DNA of 64,000 nt, taken from Rhodanobacteraceae bacterium (GTDB lineage: Bacteria; Pseudomonadota; Gammaproteobacteria; Xanthomonadales; Ahniellaceae). Position 1 is the stretch's first letter. Each line of letters starts with the position of its first letter. The stretch covers positions 496,001 through 560,000 of the forward strand of contig JADJFT010000001.1 of assembly GCA_016708465.1 (NCBI GenBank), written 5' to 3'. The position numbers were made by a program, and so were the translations under genes. Below are positions 1-8,465 of this stretch, piece by piece. A model generated the notes under the pieces. It saw nothing but the letters and a program-made list of their open reading frames with translations. It searched no databases and was not told the DNA's origin.

Positions 1-423
1 GAATACCTGATCCGCTGTGAATCAGTCGATGAGCGCCAGGCGTTCTGCCCGTTCGACGTCGGGCGTGCGAACGTCACCATGGAGCGCCAGATCAGCCGCG
101 GAAACTGCACGTTGGGTCGCACTTGGAATTTCAATCCGCGCGGCATCTACGTCTCCGGTGGCTGTCGCGGTGAATTCCGCGTCGACCGAAACTATCGTCC
201 GACTCCAGGATATGGTGGCCAGCCCGGCTATGGCGGCTACAACGTGATCCGCTGCGAGTCCTACCGGGAACGCCGCAATTCCTGTCCGGTTGATATCCGT
301 CGCGGTGCGCGACTTGACCGCCAGCTCAGCAAGGGTGTCTGCCGCGAAGGCTATAGCTGGGGTTGGGATCGCCGCGGCGTCTGGGTCGACAAGGGCTGTC
401 GTGCCGATTTCGTGATCGATTGA
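1..423 (+). CDS. DUF3011-type repeat protein (5' end cut off)
   Basis: The reading frame is open from base 1, so the gene starts before the window. The visible 140 residues hold two copies of a repeat of about 58 residues, each beginning IRCES, with further cysteines before CPFD or CPVD, a QxSxGxC segment, a G-W/Y-W-D-type core and a final GCRAxF. This matches my memory of DUF3011, a domain of unknown function common in Xanthomonadales exported proteins. The even cysteine pattern suggests disulfide bonding outside the cytoplasm, but the signal peptide would lie upstream and cannot be seen. No function is assigned. Confidence 0.75.
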   Translation, partial: EYLIRCESVDERQAFCPFDVGRANVTMERQISRGNCTLGRTWNFNPRGIYVSGGCRGEFRVDRNYRPTPGYGGQPGYGGYNVIRCESYRERRNSCPVDIRRGARLDRQLSKGVCREGYSWGWDRRGVWVDKGCRADFVID

Positions 424-434
424 TCGCCGAAATT

Positions 435-464
435 GGATGCGCCGGCACTGGGCCCGGCGCATCC
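435..464. terminator. Hairpin between convergent genes
   Basis: An 11-bp perfect stem (GGATGCGCCGG with CCGGCGCATCC) encloses an 8-base loop between the DUF3011 gene and the convergent cyclase gene. Position and strength suit a bidirectional terminator. Neither side has a clear T-run, so it may act only as an mRNA 3'-end stabiliser. Confidence 0.4.
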
Positions 465-490
465 GCTGGCGATTCAGTCAATCATTCGAG

Positions 491-1393
491 TCAGGGTGAG
501 CACTGATAGTAAAGAACGTACTCGGCATTGATCGAGCCGGCCTGTCCCAAACTGATGGTGCCGGACTTACGCAGATGAATTTCGTCGCGGTGCAGACGCA
601 GTTCCTCATCCTCACCGAGACGGACGAAGGTGCCATTGGTGCTGCGGTCGCCGATCATGAAATAACCGCGTTTGAACTCGATCGAGGCGTGGTTGCGCGA
701 CACCCATTCGGCGTCAATGACCAAGCTGGACATCGGGTCGCGGCCGAGCGTGAACGGATGCGATGCGGCGCCCAACTCCATGATCCGGCCCTTGAAGCGC
801 AGGGTCAGTTTGGCGCCACCGGCTCCTGGGATGTCATCAAGGCGGATTGCACGTTGCACCGTCGTCACGTTCGACAGGTCTTCCTGCCAAATCACGTCGA
901 CGATCTCGATCGGCTCCATCTTGCCGGACACGCGCACCGCGCCTAATTGCCTGGTCTTGACGCTGCCGACATTGGTCAGCCCACGAATACTGATGGCGGT
1001 CGTCACGATCTGTTCGCGTTTCGCGGTTGAAGCCATGCGCGCCGCAGTATTGACCGCATCGCCATAGACATCACCGGCTTCGATCAAGGTCTCGCCATGA
1101 TGCATGCCGATGCGGATGCCGATGTTGTCCTTGACGAAAATGGCGTTGTGGGAAACGCACTTCTGCATATCGACTGCCGCGAGGATGCCATTCAGCGCCC
1201 CCGGAAAGGTGCACATGATCTCGTCGCCAATGGTCTTGATAACCTTGCCGCCATGATTGCCGGCGATGTCGGTCAACGCGTCAAGGACGCGCGCGATGAT
1301 GGTGCGAGCCTCGACATCGCCACGCAACTCGAACAGCTTGGTCGAGCCGCTGACGTCGGCAAACAGGATGGTGAGGGCACGGGTCTCGGACAT
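491..1393 (-). CDS. Class III adenylate/guanylate cyclase with C-terminal FHA domain
   Basis: This is a 300-residue protein with no membrane segment. Residues about 5-170 form a class III nucleotidyl cyclase domain. The metal-binding aspartates are present (D13 in FADVSGS, D57 in KTIGDE), as are the adenine-selecting Lys53 and Asp108 and the transition-state Asn115 and Arg119 (VNTAARM). It is therefore probably an active adenylate cyclase making cAMP. Residues about 195-295 are an FHA domain (GR at 217, SRNHA at 232, STNGT at 251), which binds phosphothreonine peptides. I chose the ATG at 1393 because the domain begins right after it; an in-frame upstream ATG at 1510 would add 39 unstructured residues. 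It is divergent from dnaB. Confidence 0.85.
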   Translation of the reverse strand: MSETRALTILFADVSGSTKLFELRGDVEARTIIARVLDALTDIAGNHGGKVIKTIGDEIMCTFPGALNGILAAVDMQKCVSHNAIFVKDNIGIRIGMHHGETLIEAGDVYGDAVNTAARMASTAKREQIVTTAISIRGLTNVGSVKTRQLGAVRVSGKMEPIEIVDVIWQEDLSNVTTVQRAIRLDDIPGAGGAKLTLRFKGRIMELGAASHPFTLGRDPMSSLVIDAEWVSRNHASIEFKRGYFMIGDRSTNGTFVRLGEDEELRLHRDEIHLRKSGTISLGQAGSINAEYVLYYQCSP

Positions 1394-1560
1394 GACTAGG
1401 TGATGATAGGCGAAGTCTGTCGGTGCGACTACCGTTCCGAATCGATTCTCGCCCGCAATCGGCCCGATTGGATGTCGGTGCGGCCCGGTCTCACGTCCTG
1501 AGATGTCCATAAGCTATCCACAGACTTGTCTGCAACGCCTGACACGCTTCAGGGACTACC

Positions 1561-2982
1561 ATGCCTGCCCTGCCAAACCTGTTGAGCCCTATGGCCGCCC
1601 GCTCAGAATCGCTGTCTGTCGCCAAGAAAATCGATCCACTGCGCGTGCCACCTAACTCAATCGAGGCCGAACAAGCCGTACTCGGCGGCCTGATGCTGTC
1701 GAGCGAAGCCTGGGACAAGGTCGCCGATCGCATCAATGAAGGCGACTTCTACCGGCGCGACCACGCCTTGATCTTTCGTGCCATCGGCGAACTGTCGAAT
1801 AAGTCGATGCCGGCCGATGCGGTGACGCTCGGTGAATGGTTCGAGGCACAAGGTATCGCTGAACTCGTCGGTGGCTCGCGCTACATCCTCGAACTCGCGA
1901 ATACCACGCCATCGGCCGCCAATATCGCTGCTTATGCCGACATCGTGCGCGAGAAGTCGGTGTTGCGGCAGCTGATCGATGCCGGCACGGAAATTGCGGG
2001 TGACGCCTTCGTGCCTGAAGGCCGCTCTAGCCAGGAGTTGTTGGAAACCGCCGAGCAAAAGGTATTCCGCATCGCCGAAGCCGGTGCGCGCGGGCGCAAG
2101 GGGTTTGTCAGCATGAGCTCGGCGGTGAAGGAAGCCTTTGCCCAGTTGCAGCACCGTTACGAGAATCGTGGTGCCGTGACCGGGCTCGCGACCGGTTTGC
2201 GCGACTTCGACGAGTTGACCACCGGCCTGCAGCCATCCGACCTGATCATCCTCGCCGCACGCCCGTCCATGGGCAAGACCGCACTGGCCTTGAACATGGC
2301 CGAATACGCGGCGATCAAGGGCAAGAAAGCGGTCGCGGTGTTCTCGATGGAAATGTCAGCCTCGCAGCTCGCCTTTCGACTGATTTCCTCACTCGGACGC
2401 ATCAATCAGCAACACCTGCGCACCGGTGAACTCGAAGATGCCGACTGGCCGCGGGTGACGTCCGCAATCCAGTTGCTGAAAGACGCCAAGATCTTCATCG
2501 ATGACACCCCGGCACTCTCGCCCACCGATTTGCGTGCCCGTGCGCGACGACTGAAACGCGAACACGATCTCGGCCTGATCGTGATCGATTACCTGCAGTT
2601 GATGGCGGTGCCAGGCACGCGCGAAAACCGCGCCACCGAAATATCGGAAATTTCACGCAGTCTGAAAGCGCTCGCCAAAGAACTGAATGTGCCGGTGATC
2701 GCGCTGTCGCAGCTCAACCGTTCGCTCGAACAACGGGCCGACCGCCGCCCGGTGATGGCCGACCTGCGCGAATCCGGCGCCATCGAGCAGGACGCCGATG
2801 TCATCGTGTTCATTTATCGCGACGATTACTACAACAAAGATTCGCCGGATAAGGGATTGGCGGAAATCATCATCGGCAAGCAGCGTAACGGCCCGACCGG
2901 TAGTGTGAAGCTCACCTTCATGGGCCAATTCACCAAGTTCGAGAATTACGCCTCGGCTGGCTTTGCCGGGAGCTTCGAGTGA
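1561..2982 (+). CDS. dnaB: Replicative DNA helicase DnaB
   Basis: DnaB is the hexameric 5'-3' helicase of the replication fork. The 473-residue product has the usual layout: an N-terminal helical domain (residues about 25-130, starting IEAEQAVLGGLML), a linker, and a RecA-like ATPase domain from about residue 200. The Walker A motif ARPSMGKTA, the Walker B segment LIVIDYLQLM and the late motif DLRESGAIEQDADV are visible. An AGGGA element lies seven bases before the ATG. The stop overlaps the GTG start of alr (GTGA), so the two are translationally coupled. Confidence 0.97.
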   Translation: MPALPNLLSPMAARSESLSVAKKIDPLRVPPNSIEAEQAVLGGLMLSSEAWDKVADRINEGDFYRRDHALIFRAIGELSNKSMPADAVTLGEWFEAQGIAELVGGSRYILELANTTPSAANIAAYADIVREKSVLRQLIDAGTEIAGDAFVPEGRSSQELLETAEQKVFRIAEAGARGRKGFVSMSSAVKEAFAQLQHRYENRGAVTGLATGLRDFDELTTGLQPSDLIILAARPSMGKTALALNMAEYAAIKGKKAVAVFSMEMSASQLAFRLISSLGRINQQHLRTGELEDADWPRVTSAIQLLKDAKIFIDDTPALSPTDLRARARRLKREHDLGLIVIDYLQLMAVPGTRENRATEISEISRSLKALAKELNVPVIALSQLNRSLEQRADRRPVMADLRESGAIEQDADVIVFIYRDDYYNKDSPDKGLAEIIIGKQRNGPTGSVKLTFMGQFTKFENYASAGFAGSFE

Positions 2983-4058
2983 GTCGATCGGCGTTCGCGA
3001 CGATTCATCTCGGCGCGCTGCGGCACAACCTCGAGCGGGTCCGCACGCTGGCGCCGAAGAGTCGCGTGATGGCGGTGATCAAGGCCGACGGCTACGGCCA
3101 TGGTCTCGAACGTGTGGCGCGTGCGTTATCCGGTGCCGATGCCTTCGGTGTCGCCGCGATCGCCGACGGCCAGCGTCTGCGCGCCGCCGGTATCGACCAT
3201 CGTATCGTCGTGTTGTCGGGCATTGACGAAGCCGGTGACCTGCTCGAAGTGCGTCGGCTCGGTCTCGACATTGTCGTCCACCATGACCATCAGATCGCGC
3301 TGATCACCGCCGACCCGGACCCGCGACCGCTGCGGATTTGGCTCAAGATCGATACCGGCATGCACCGCCTCGGTTTCGATCCGACGCGAACCACCGCGCT
3401 GCTGGCACAACTGCGCGCGCTGGCCAATGTGCACGACGACATTGTGCTGATGAGCCACTTCGCGCGCTCGGATGAACCAGCAGACGCGGCTACCACGCAG
3501 CAACTCGCGCGTTTTGCAGCCGCCGGCGCGACGGCGCTGCCGCATTCGATCGCAAATTCGGCCGCCATCGTCCACTTTGCGGACGCGCGCACAGATTGGG
3601 TTCGTGCCGGTGGCGCCTTGTACGGACTCAGTGTCGAACACGATCGCTGCGGTGCTGATGACGGCTTCCGTCCGGCGATGAGCCTGTCGAGCAAGCTGAT
3701 TGCGATCAATCGCGTCGCCAAGGGTGAGCGCGTCGGCTATGGCGGTTCGTATGCATGTCCTGATGATATGGCGGTCGGCGTCGTCGCAATCGGTTATGGC
3801 GATGGTTATCCGCGCAGCGCCGCGACCGGCACGCCGGTGCGCTTGAACGGCCGCGATGCGCGGATCATTGGCCGCGTCTCGATGGACTTGATGATGATCG
3901 ACCTGCGCGATCACGCCGACGCGAATATCAACGACCGGGTGCTGCTGTGGGGTCGGGATTTGCCAGTCGAACGTATCGCCGCAGCCGCCGGCACGATCAG
4001 CTACGAACTCACTTGCGGCATCACGCGGCGGGTGATGTTCCTCGAAGACGACACCTGA
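2979..4058 (+). CDS. alr: Alanine racemase
   Basis: Alanine racemase is a PLP enzyme that converts L-alanine to D-alanine for peptidoglycan. The 359-residue length is typical. The PLP lysine lies in AVIKADGYGHG near residue 34, and the second catalytic base, tyrosine, in RVGYGGSY near residue 255. The start is GTG, overlapping the dnaB stop; no other start fits the conserved N-terminus. The order dnaB-alr-radA is frequent in gammaproteobacteria and suggests one transcript. Confidence 0.96.
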   Translation: MSRSAFATIHLGALRHNLERVRTLAPKSRVMAVIKADGYGHGLERVARALSGADAFGVAAIADGQRLRAAGIDHRIVVLSGIDEAGDLLEVRRLGLDIVVHHDHQIALITADPDPRPLRIWLKIDTGMHRLGFDPTRTTALLAQLRALANVHDDIVLMSHFARSDEPADAATTQQLARFAAAGATALPHSIANSAAIVHFADARTDWVRAGGALYGLSVEHDRCGADDGFRPAMSLSSKLIAINRVAKGERVGYGGSYACPDDMAVGVVAIGYGDGYPRSAATGTPVRLNGRDARIIGRVSMDLMMIDLRDHADANINDRVLLWGRDLPVERIAAAAGTISYELTCGITRRVMFLEDDT

Positions 4059-4068
4059 GGTTCGCCAT

Positions 4069-5436
4069 ATGGCCAAGCCAAAGACTGCCTACGTCTGCAA
4101 TGACTGTGGCGCCGAATACTCGAAATGGCAGGGTCAGTGCACCGAGTGCAACGCCTGGAATACGCTGAGCGAGGTGCGCCTCGCATCGGCGAAATCGTCG
4201 AAGAACGAATCACGCAGTGGTTATGCCGGCGGCGGCTGTGCTGTCGTCACCGCACTTGCCAAGGTATCGGAATCAGAAGAACAGCGAACCCTGATCGGCA
4301 TTGGCGAACTCGATCGTGTGCTCGGTGGCGGCCTGGTGCGAGGTTCAGTCGTGCTGATCGGCGGCGATCCGGGCATCGGCAAGTCGACGCTGGTTCTGCA
4401 GGCATTGGCGGCACTCGCCGGGCGTTCGAAAACGCTGTACGTGACCGGCGAAGAAAGTCTCGGCCAAGTTGCGGCGCGGGCACGTCGGCTGGGTCTGTCG
4501 CTGGATGCGATCGACGCCCTTGCCGACACCGGCATCGAACGCATCCTCGCGACTGCGATCGCGCAGAAGCCGGATTTTCTGGTGATCGACTCGATTCAGA
4601 CGATGTATTCCGAGCAGATCGAATCGGCACCCGGCTCAGTCTCGCAAGTACGCGAATCAGCAGCACGATTGGTGCGTTATGCCAAGGAAGTCGGCTGTGC
4701 GGTGTTTCTGATCGGCCATGTGACGAAAGAAGGCGGCATCGCCGGCCCGCGCGTGCTCGAACACATGGTCGATGCGGTGCTCTATTTCGAAGGCGAAGCA
4801 GGCAGCCGTTTTCGGGTACTGCGCGCATTCAAGAACCGTTTCGGCGCGGTCAACGAACTCGGTGTGTTCGCGATGGGTGACAAAGGCCTGCGCGAAGTGC
4901 CGAACCCATCTGCGATCTTCCTGTCGAACCACGAGCAACCGACACCGGGCAGCGCGATCATGGTGACGCGCGAAGGCACGCGCCCGCTATTGGTCGAGGT
5001 GCAGGCGCTGGTCGATCAGTCGCCACTGGCGAATCCGCGGCGCGTAGCACTTGGACTCGAACAAAATCGACTGGCGATGCTGCTGGCGGTGTTGCATAAG
5101 CACGGCGGATTCGCACTCTACGACCAGGATGTCTTCGTAAACGTGGTCGGCGGCATTCGCGTGCAAGAAACCGCTGCCGATTTGCCGGTGCTGTTGGCGG
5201 CGCTGTCGAGCTTCCGCAATCGCCCGCTCGGGCATCACCTCGCGGTATTCGGCGAAGTTGGTTTAGCCGGAGAAATCCGCCCAGTTCCAAACGGCGAAGA
5301 ACGCATCCGTGAAGCCGCCTCACACGGTTTCGAACGCATCGTTGTGCCCAAGGCCAACGCGCCCAAAAAAGCGCCTGCCGGGATCCAGATCATCGCTGTC
5401 GAACGTCTGGCCGAAGCGATCGCGGTGTTGGATTGA
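4069..5436 (+). CDS. radA: DNA repair protein RadA
   Basis: RadA is a RecA-like ATPase that promotes branch migration in recombinational repair. All hallmark parts are present in 455 residues: a four-cysteine zinc finger at residues 10-27 (YVCNDCG and CTEC), Walker A GGDPGIGKST near residue 103, the RadA-specific KNRFG motif near residue 257, and a C-terminal Lon-protease-like domain (PLGHHLAVFGEVGLAGEIRP). It follows alr by ten bases. Its TGA abuts the stop of the convergent NTF2-like gene. Confidence 0.97.
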   Translation: MAKPKTAYVCNDCGAEYSKWQGQCTECNAWNTLSEVRLASAKSSKNESRSGYAGGGCAVVTALAKVSESEEQRTLIGIGELDRVLGGGLVRGSVVLIGGDPGIGKSTLVLQALAALAGRSKTLYVTGEESLGQVAARARRLGLSLDAIDALADTGIERILATAIAQKPDFLVIDSIQTMYSEQIESAPGSVSQVRESAARLVRYAKEVGCAVFLIGHVTKEGGIAGPRVLEHMVDAVLYFEGEAGSRFRVLRAFKNRFGAVNELGVFAMGDKGLREVPNPSAIFLSNHEQPTPGSAIMVTREGTRPLLVEVQALVDQSPLANPRRVALGLEQNRLAMLLAVLHKHGGFALYDQDVFVNVVGGIRVQETAADLPVLLAALSSFRNRPLGHHLAVFGEVGLAGEIRPVPNGEERIREAASHGFERIVVPKANAPKKAPAGIQIIAVERLAEAIAVLD

Positions 5437-5931
5437 TCAACGTTTGGCGGAGCGAAACTTCGCCAGATTGACCGCCGCCTGTGCACACACATTGTTGCGC
5501 AGCAGTGGTGTCCAGCCGAACAGGATGCCGGGCAAGCCGAGCGCCTGTTTGGACCAGCGCCAGAAGTCGAAGCGGTCGCGGTGTCGGGTGATCAAGCCAT
5601 TCTTGTCGAACGCGAATTCGGCATCGATGATGTTGTGCACCATGCGCCCGGTGGCGCTGAATCGGTAGTGTGCTTCCCAGTGCGCTACGCCGACTTCGTC
5701 ATCGCAGTCGATGTCGCTGAAGGCGAGCTTCCAGTTCGACCTGCCCTTCTCCTTCACGGCGGTGCAAAGCATGCGCCACATCGCGCCGATTTCCTCGCGA
5801 CCGCGCAACGCGAAGGCCTCGTCGTCGAATATCGCATCGGGCGCGTAGGCGGCCTGCATGGCCTCGGCATCGAGCGCGCGAAACGCCTCATAAAACATCG
5901 TGATGCGTTCGTTCTGCGGAAATTCGCTCAT
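5437..5931 (-). CDS. NTF2-like (SnoaL-type) protein
   Basis: The 164-residue product resembles the SnoaL/NTF2-like cone fold. It starts NERITMFYEAFRALDAEAM, followed by YAPDAIFDDEAF, a central beta segment (VAHWEAHYRFSATGRMV) and FAFDKNGLITRHRDRFDFWRWS. Members of this fold serve as small enzymes or binding domains, so the fold does not give a specific function. The ATG at 5931 is preceded by GAGGTGACC, a good ribosome-binding site; a longer in-frame start at 5979 lacks this. The gene is convergent with radA. Confidence 0.75.
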   Translation of the reverse strand: MSEFPQNERITMFYEAFRALDAEAMQAAYAPDAIFDDEAFALRGREEIGAMWRMLCTAVKEKGRSNWKLAFSDIDCDDEVGVAHWEAHYRFSATGRMVHNIIDAEFAFDKNGLITRHRDRFDFWRWSKQALGLPGILFGWTPLLRNNVCAQAAVNLAKFRSAKR

Positions 5932-6001
5932 GGTCACCTCGCGCTGATGACCGCGAGCATGACGAAGCGCTGCGGGCACGGCAACAGTCCAGTGCGACTC
6001 G

Positions 6002-7015
6002 CTAGAAATCGTTCTTCAGCACGATTCGATAACGCGCGTTGCCAGCACGGAGATGATCGAAGGCGTCATTGACGCGACGCATCGGAAATTGTTCAACCAT
6101 CGGTTCGATGCCGTGACGGGCGCAAAACGCCAACATCTTGGCGATGCCCGTGGGCGAACCGGTGGGTGAAGCGGATACTTGTTTTTGCCCCAGCAACAGC
6201 GAAAACACCTGCACCGGAATAGGTTCGATGACCGCACCGACGACGTGCAAGCGACCGCGTGGCGCGAGCGCGGCGAGCAGCACATTCCAGTCGAGGCGAA
6301 CGTTCGCGGTCACGATGATCAAGTCGAGCGATCCCGCGATCGCGGCGATCTGCTTGGTATCGGTGCTCGACACCACCCGGTGCGCCCCGAGTGCTTGCGC
6401 CTCCTCGTGTTTTCCGATGTTGGAGGTCAAAGCGGTGACCTCGCAGCCCCAAGCCTTGGCAAAGCGCACCGCCATGTGTCCGAGGCCGCCGATACCAACG
6501 ACGCCGACACGATCAGTCGGCTGGATGCCGTAGTCGAGTAGTGGCGTGAATACGGTAATGCCGCCACAGAACAGTGGGCCGGCCGCTTCCGGACGAATAC
6601 CTTCCGGCAAGGCGATGGCCCAAGCCCAATGCGCACGCACGCGATTGGCAAAACCGCCATGTCGGCGAACGATGGTTGGTTGGGCCGTCATGCATAGGTG
6701 CTGGTCGCCGCCCATGCACGATCCGCAATGCATGCAACTGGCGCTGGTCCAGCCAACGCCGACGCGCTGCCCTACCTGCAATCCCTTCGCGTTTGCTCCC
6801 AACGCGACGATCCGACCGACGACTTCATGACCGGGCACCAGCGGATACGCGGACATGCCCCAATCGTTGTCGACCATCGATAGATCGGAATGGCAGACAC
6901 CGCAGTACTCCACGGCAACGTCGACCTCGTCCGAGCCAAGCTCGCCCGGATCGTAGTCAAATCGCTCAAGCGGCCCCTTCGCAGCATGCGCGGCCCAGGC
7001 ATTGATCATCGACAT
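6002..7015 (-). CDS. ahr: NADPH-dependent aldehyde reductase, Zn alcohol dehydrogenase family (Ahr-like)
   Basis: This is a zinc-dependent medium-chain dehydrogenase of about 337 residues that closely follows E. coli Ahr (YjgB) along its whole length: MSMINAW start, DVAVEYCGVCHSDLS, the zinc site GHEVVGRIVALG, CGITVF, the Rossmann motif GIGGLGHMAVRFAKA and the end YRIVLKNDF. The structural zinc cysteines are visible (CMHCGSC and a fourth C nearby). Ahr reduces aldehydes to alcohols with NADPH; the substrate here is inferred. The start at 7015 has GGAG upstream, whereas the longer open frame to 7165 runs into the terminator of the upstream tRNA. Confidence 0.88.
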   Translation of the reverse strand: MSMINAWAAHAAKGPLERFDYDPGELGSDEVDVAVEYCGVCHSDLSMVDNDWGMSAYPLVPGHEVVGRIVALGANAKGLQVGQRVGVGWTSASCMHCGSCMGGDQHLCMTAQPTIVRRHGGFANRVRAHWAWAIALPEGIRPEAAGPLFCGGITVFTPLLDYGIQPTDRVGVVGIGGLGHMAVRFAKAWGCEVTALTSNIGKHEEAQALGAHRVVSSTDTKQIAAIAGSLDLIIVTANVRLDWNVLLAALAPRGRLHVVGAVIEPIPVQVFSLLLGQKQVSASPTGSPTGIAKMLAFCARHGIEPMVEQFPMRRVNDAFDHLRAGNARYRIVLKNDF

Positions 7016-7136
7016 ATCGACACACTCCATCCGGTGACGCAGGCGTTCGGCCGCGAGCATTTCCCGACCAAGCCCGATCCTCTCACGCTGCATCGCAGCT
7101 GCAGGTGAAGGCGCAAATACGTTACGGCGACCGAGC

Positions 7137-7172
7137 AAAAAACAAGGGTCTGCGATTTCTCGCAAACCCTTG
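7137..7172 (-). terminator. Rho-independent terminator of tRNA-Phe
   Basis: Read on the minus strand, CAAGGGTTTGCGA and TCGCAGACCCTTG pair around a GAAA tetraloop with one internal mismatch, followed by six T residues. It begins eight bases after the tRNA CCA end and closes a monocistronic tRNA unit. Confidence 0.92.
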
Positions 7173-7179
7173 ATTTATA

Positions 7180-7255
7180 TGGTGGCCAGGGAGGGAATCG
7201 AACCCCCGACACGGGGATTTTCAATCCCCTGCTCTACCAACTGAGCTACCTAGCC
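7180..7255 (-). tRNA. tRNA-Phe (anticodon GAA)
   Basis: The 76-base cloverleaf reads on the minus strand. The acceptor GGCTAGG pairs with CCTGGCC (one G-U). The D-arm holds AGCTCAGTTGGTAGAGC, the anticodon stem GGGGA/TCCCC frames the loop TTGAAAA with anticodon GAA, and the T-arm holds GGTTCGATTCC. The discriminator is A and the CCA tail is encoded. Confidence 0.97.
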
Positions 7256-7297
7256 GTGAATCTGGATGTCGCTCCGCCATTGCGGCGAAGGGCGCGA

Positions 7298-7326
7298 ATT
7301 AAAGCCGCGCTAGGCGTTTTCGTCAA
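7298..7326 (-). promoter_or_regulatory. Sigma-70 promoter of tRNA-Phe
   Basis: On the minus strand, TTGACG (7321-7326) and TTTAAT (7298-7303) are separated by exactly 17 bp. A GC-rich stretch (TCGCGCCC) follows the -10 box; such discriminators are typical of stringently controlled stable-RNA promoters. Transcription would start about 35 bases before the mature tRNA. Confidence 0.75.
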
Positions 7327-7583
7327 GTGGAAACTGGCGCACTGCAGCGTCTCACGCGCGGCCTGCGGTAGCGCGCAAGCCGGTGTTCTGCGCACTCACA
7401 TTCTTCCGCGTCGCACAAACGAAAGTTTCAAACAGATGTTTACAACGTGACGGAAGTCTGGTTTCATCCGCCCCGCGGTGACAGGGGAGGACCTTGCCGC
7501 ACTCGAATCCGACGACCGCGACCGCGACGGGCAGCAGGGACTGCCGACCCACGCCGGTGACAGCACGTCCAAGCATTTCGATC
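7327..7583. other. Non-coding stretch between tRNA promoter and secreted hydrolase gene
   Basis: Between the tRNA-Phe gene and the GTG at 7597 there are about 340 bases. Beyond the tRNA promoter I see no credible gene, repeat or terminator. Short open frames here lack ribosome-binding sites. The promoter of the hydrolase gene must lie in it, but I cannot point to clear -35 and -10 boxes. Confidence 0.5.
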
Positions 7584-7596
7584 TGGGAGGATTAAC

Positions 7597-8448
7597 GTGC
7601 ACAAGCTTCTTGCCTGCATCACGCTGGCGCTGGCCGCATTCACCGCGCACGCGAATACCGGCGTGGCATTCGTTCACGGCACCGGCAAACAGACCAACGC
7701 ATTGGCCGACTATTGGACCAGCGAAAACGTCAACTCGATCCGTCAGGGTCTGCCGAATAGCGCGAACTACACGGTGATCAACTGTGATTTCACGAAATAC
7801 ATGTGGCATTCCGCTGCGGCTGGCTGTCTCGCTGGCCAGCTGAGCACGTTCATCAGCAGCAAGGGCATCACTGATCTGGTGATCCTCACGCACAGCAACG
7901 GCGGCAACGTCATGCGCTGGATCATGTCGAATCCAACCTATGACAGTCGCTATCCGAACATCATTTCGAAGATTCGCTGGGTCAACGCGCTTGCGCCCTC
8001 GTCCGCCGGCACGCCATTGGCCGACGCAGTGATGAACGGCAACGTTTTTGAATCTGCGCTGGGCTGGCTGATGGGTTACAAGAGCGACGCCGTGCGCATG
8101 CAGCAAAGCAGTTGGATGGCCACTTACAACGCCAACAATCTGTTTGGCACTGCCGGCCGCCCGGCGCTGCCGAAGGGGTTCTGGTCGGTGGTCGGTACCG
8201 ATGTCGATTCCTCACCGTTCGACAGCGATAGCTACTGCGGTGGCTACCCCGAGAATCTCGGCTTGGAAACCACACAGAACTGGCTGAACTCGTGTTCCGA
8301 CGGCTTCCTGAACTGCACGAGTCAGGCGGCAGCCGGCAAGGTTTGGTTCTATGACACCAGCCGGATGGCCGGTGGTGAACCACTGTCGCATAACCAGAGC
8401 CGTCGCAAGTGCTTCGGTCTCGACGTGATCCTGCGTAACGACATCTGA
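7597..8448 (+). CDS. Secreted alpha/beta-hydrolase-like protein (lipase-like)
   Basis: A 283-residue exported protein. Residues 1-19 form a signal peptide ending AHA before NTGVAF. The mature protein begins with VAFVHGTG, the oxyanion-hole strand of alpha/beta hydrolases. It then has LTHSNGGNVMRW near residue 100, in the position of the GxSxG nucleophile elbow but with His in place of the first Gly. Six or more cysteines in the C-terminal half suggest disulfides. The substrate is unknown; esterase or lipase activity is a guess from the fold. The GTG start is supported by a strong GGGAGG seven bases upstream. The next gene follows after 17 bases, so the two are probably co-expressed. Confidence 0.72.
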   Translation: MHKLLACITLALAAFTAHANTGVAFVHGTGKQTNALADYWTSENVNSIRQGLPNSANYTVINCDFTKYMWHSAAAGCLAGQLSTFISSKGITDLVILTHSNGGNVMRWIMSNPTYDSRYPNIISKIRWVNALAPSSAGTPLADAVMNGNVFESALGWLMGYKSDAVRMQQSSWMATYNANNLFGTAGRPALPKGFWSVVGTDVDSSPFDSDSYCGGYPENLGLETTQNWLNSCSDGFLNCTSQAAAGKVWFYDTSRMAGGEPLSHNQSRRKCFGLDVILRNDI

Positions 8449-8465
8449 GCCCGGAGCCCACTGCC

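Noticed and set aside
3126..4076. 316-codon open frame on the minus strand
   Set aside because: It is antisense to alr, which has full family conservation.
7396..8106. 236-codon open frame on the minus strand over the secreted hydrolase
   Set aside because: The plus-strand gene has a signal peptide, a strong ribosome-binding site and hydrolase motifs; the minus frame has none.
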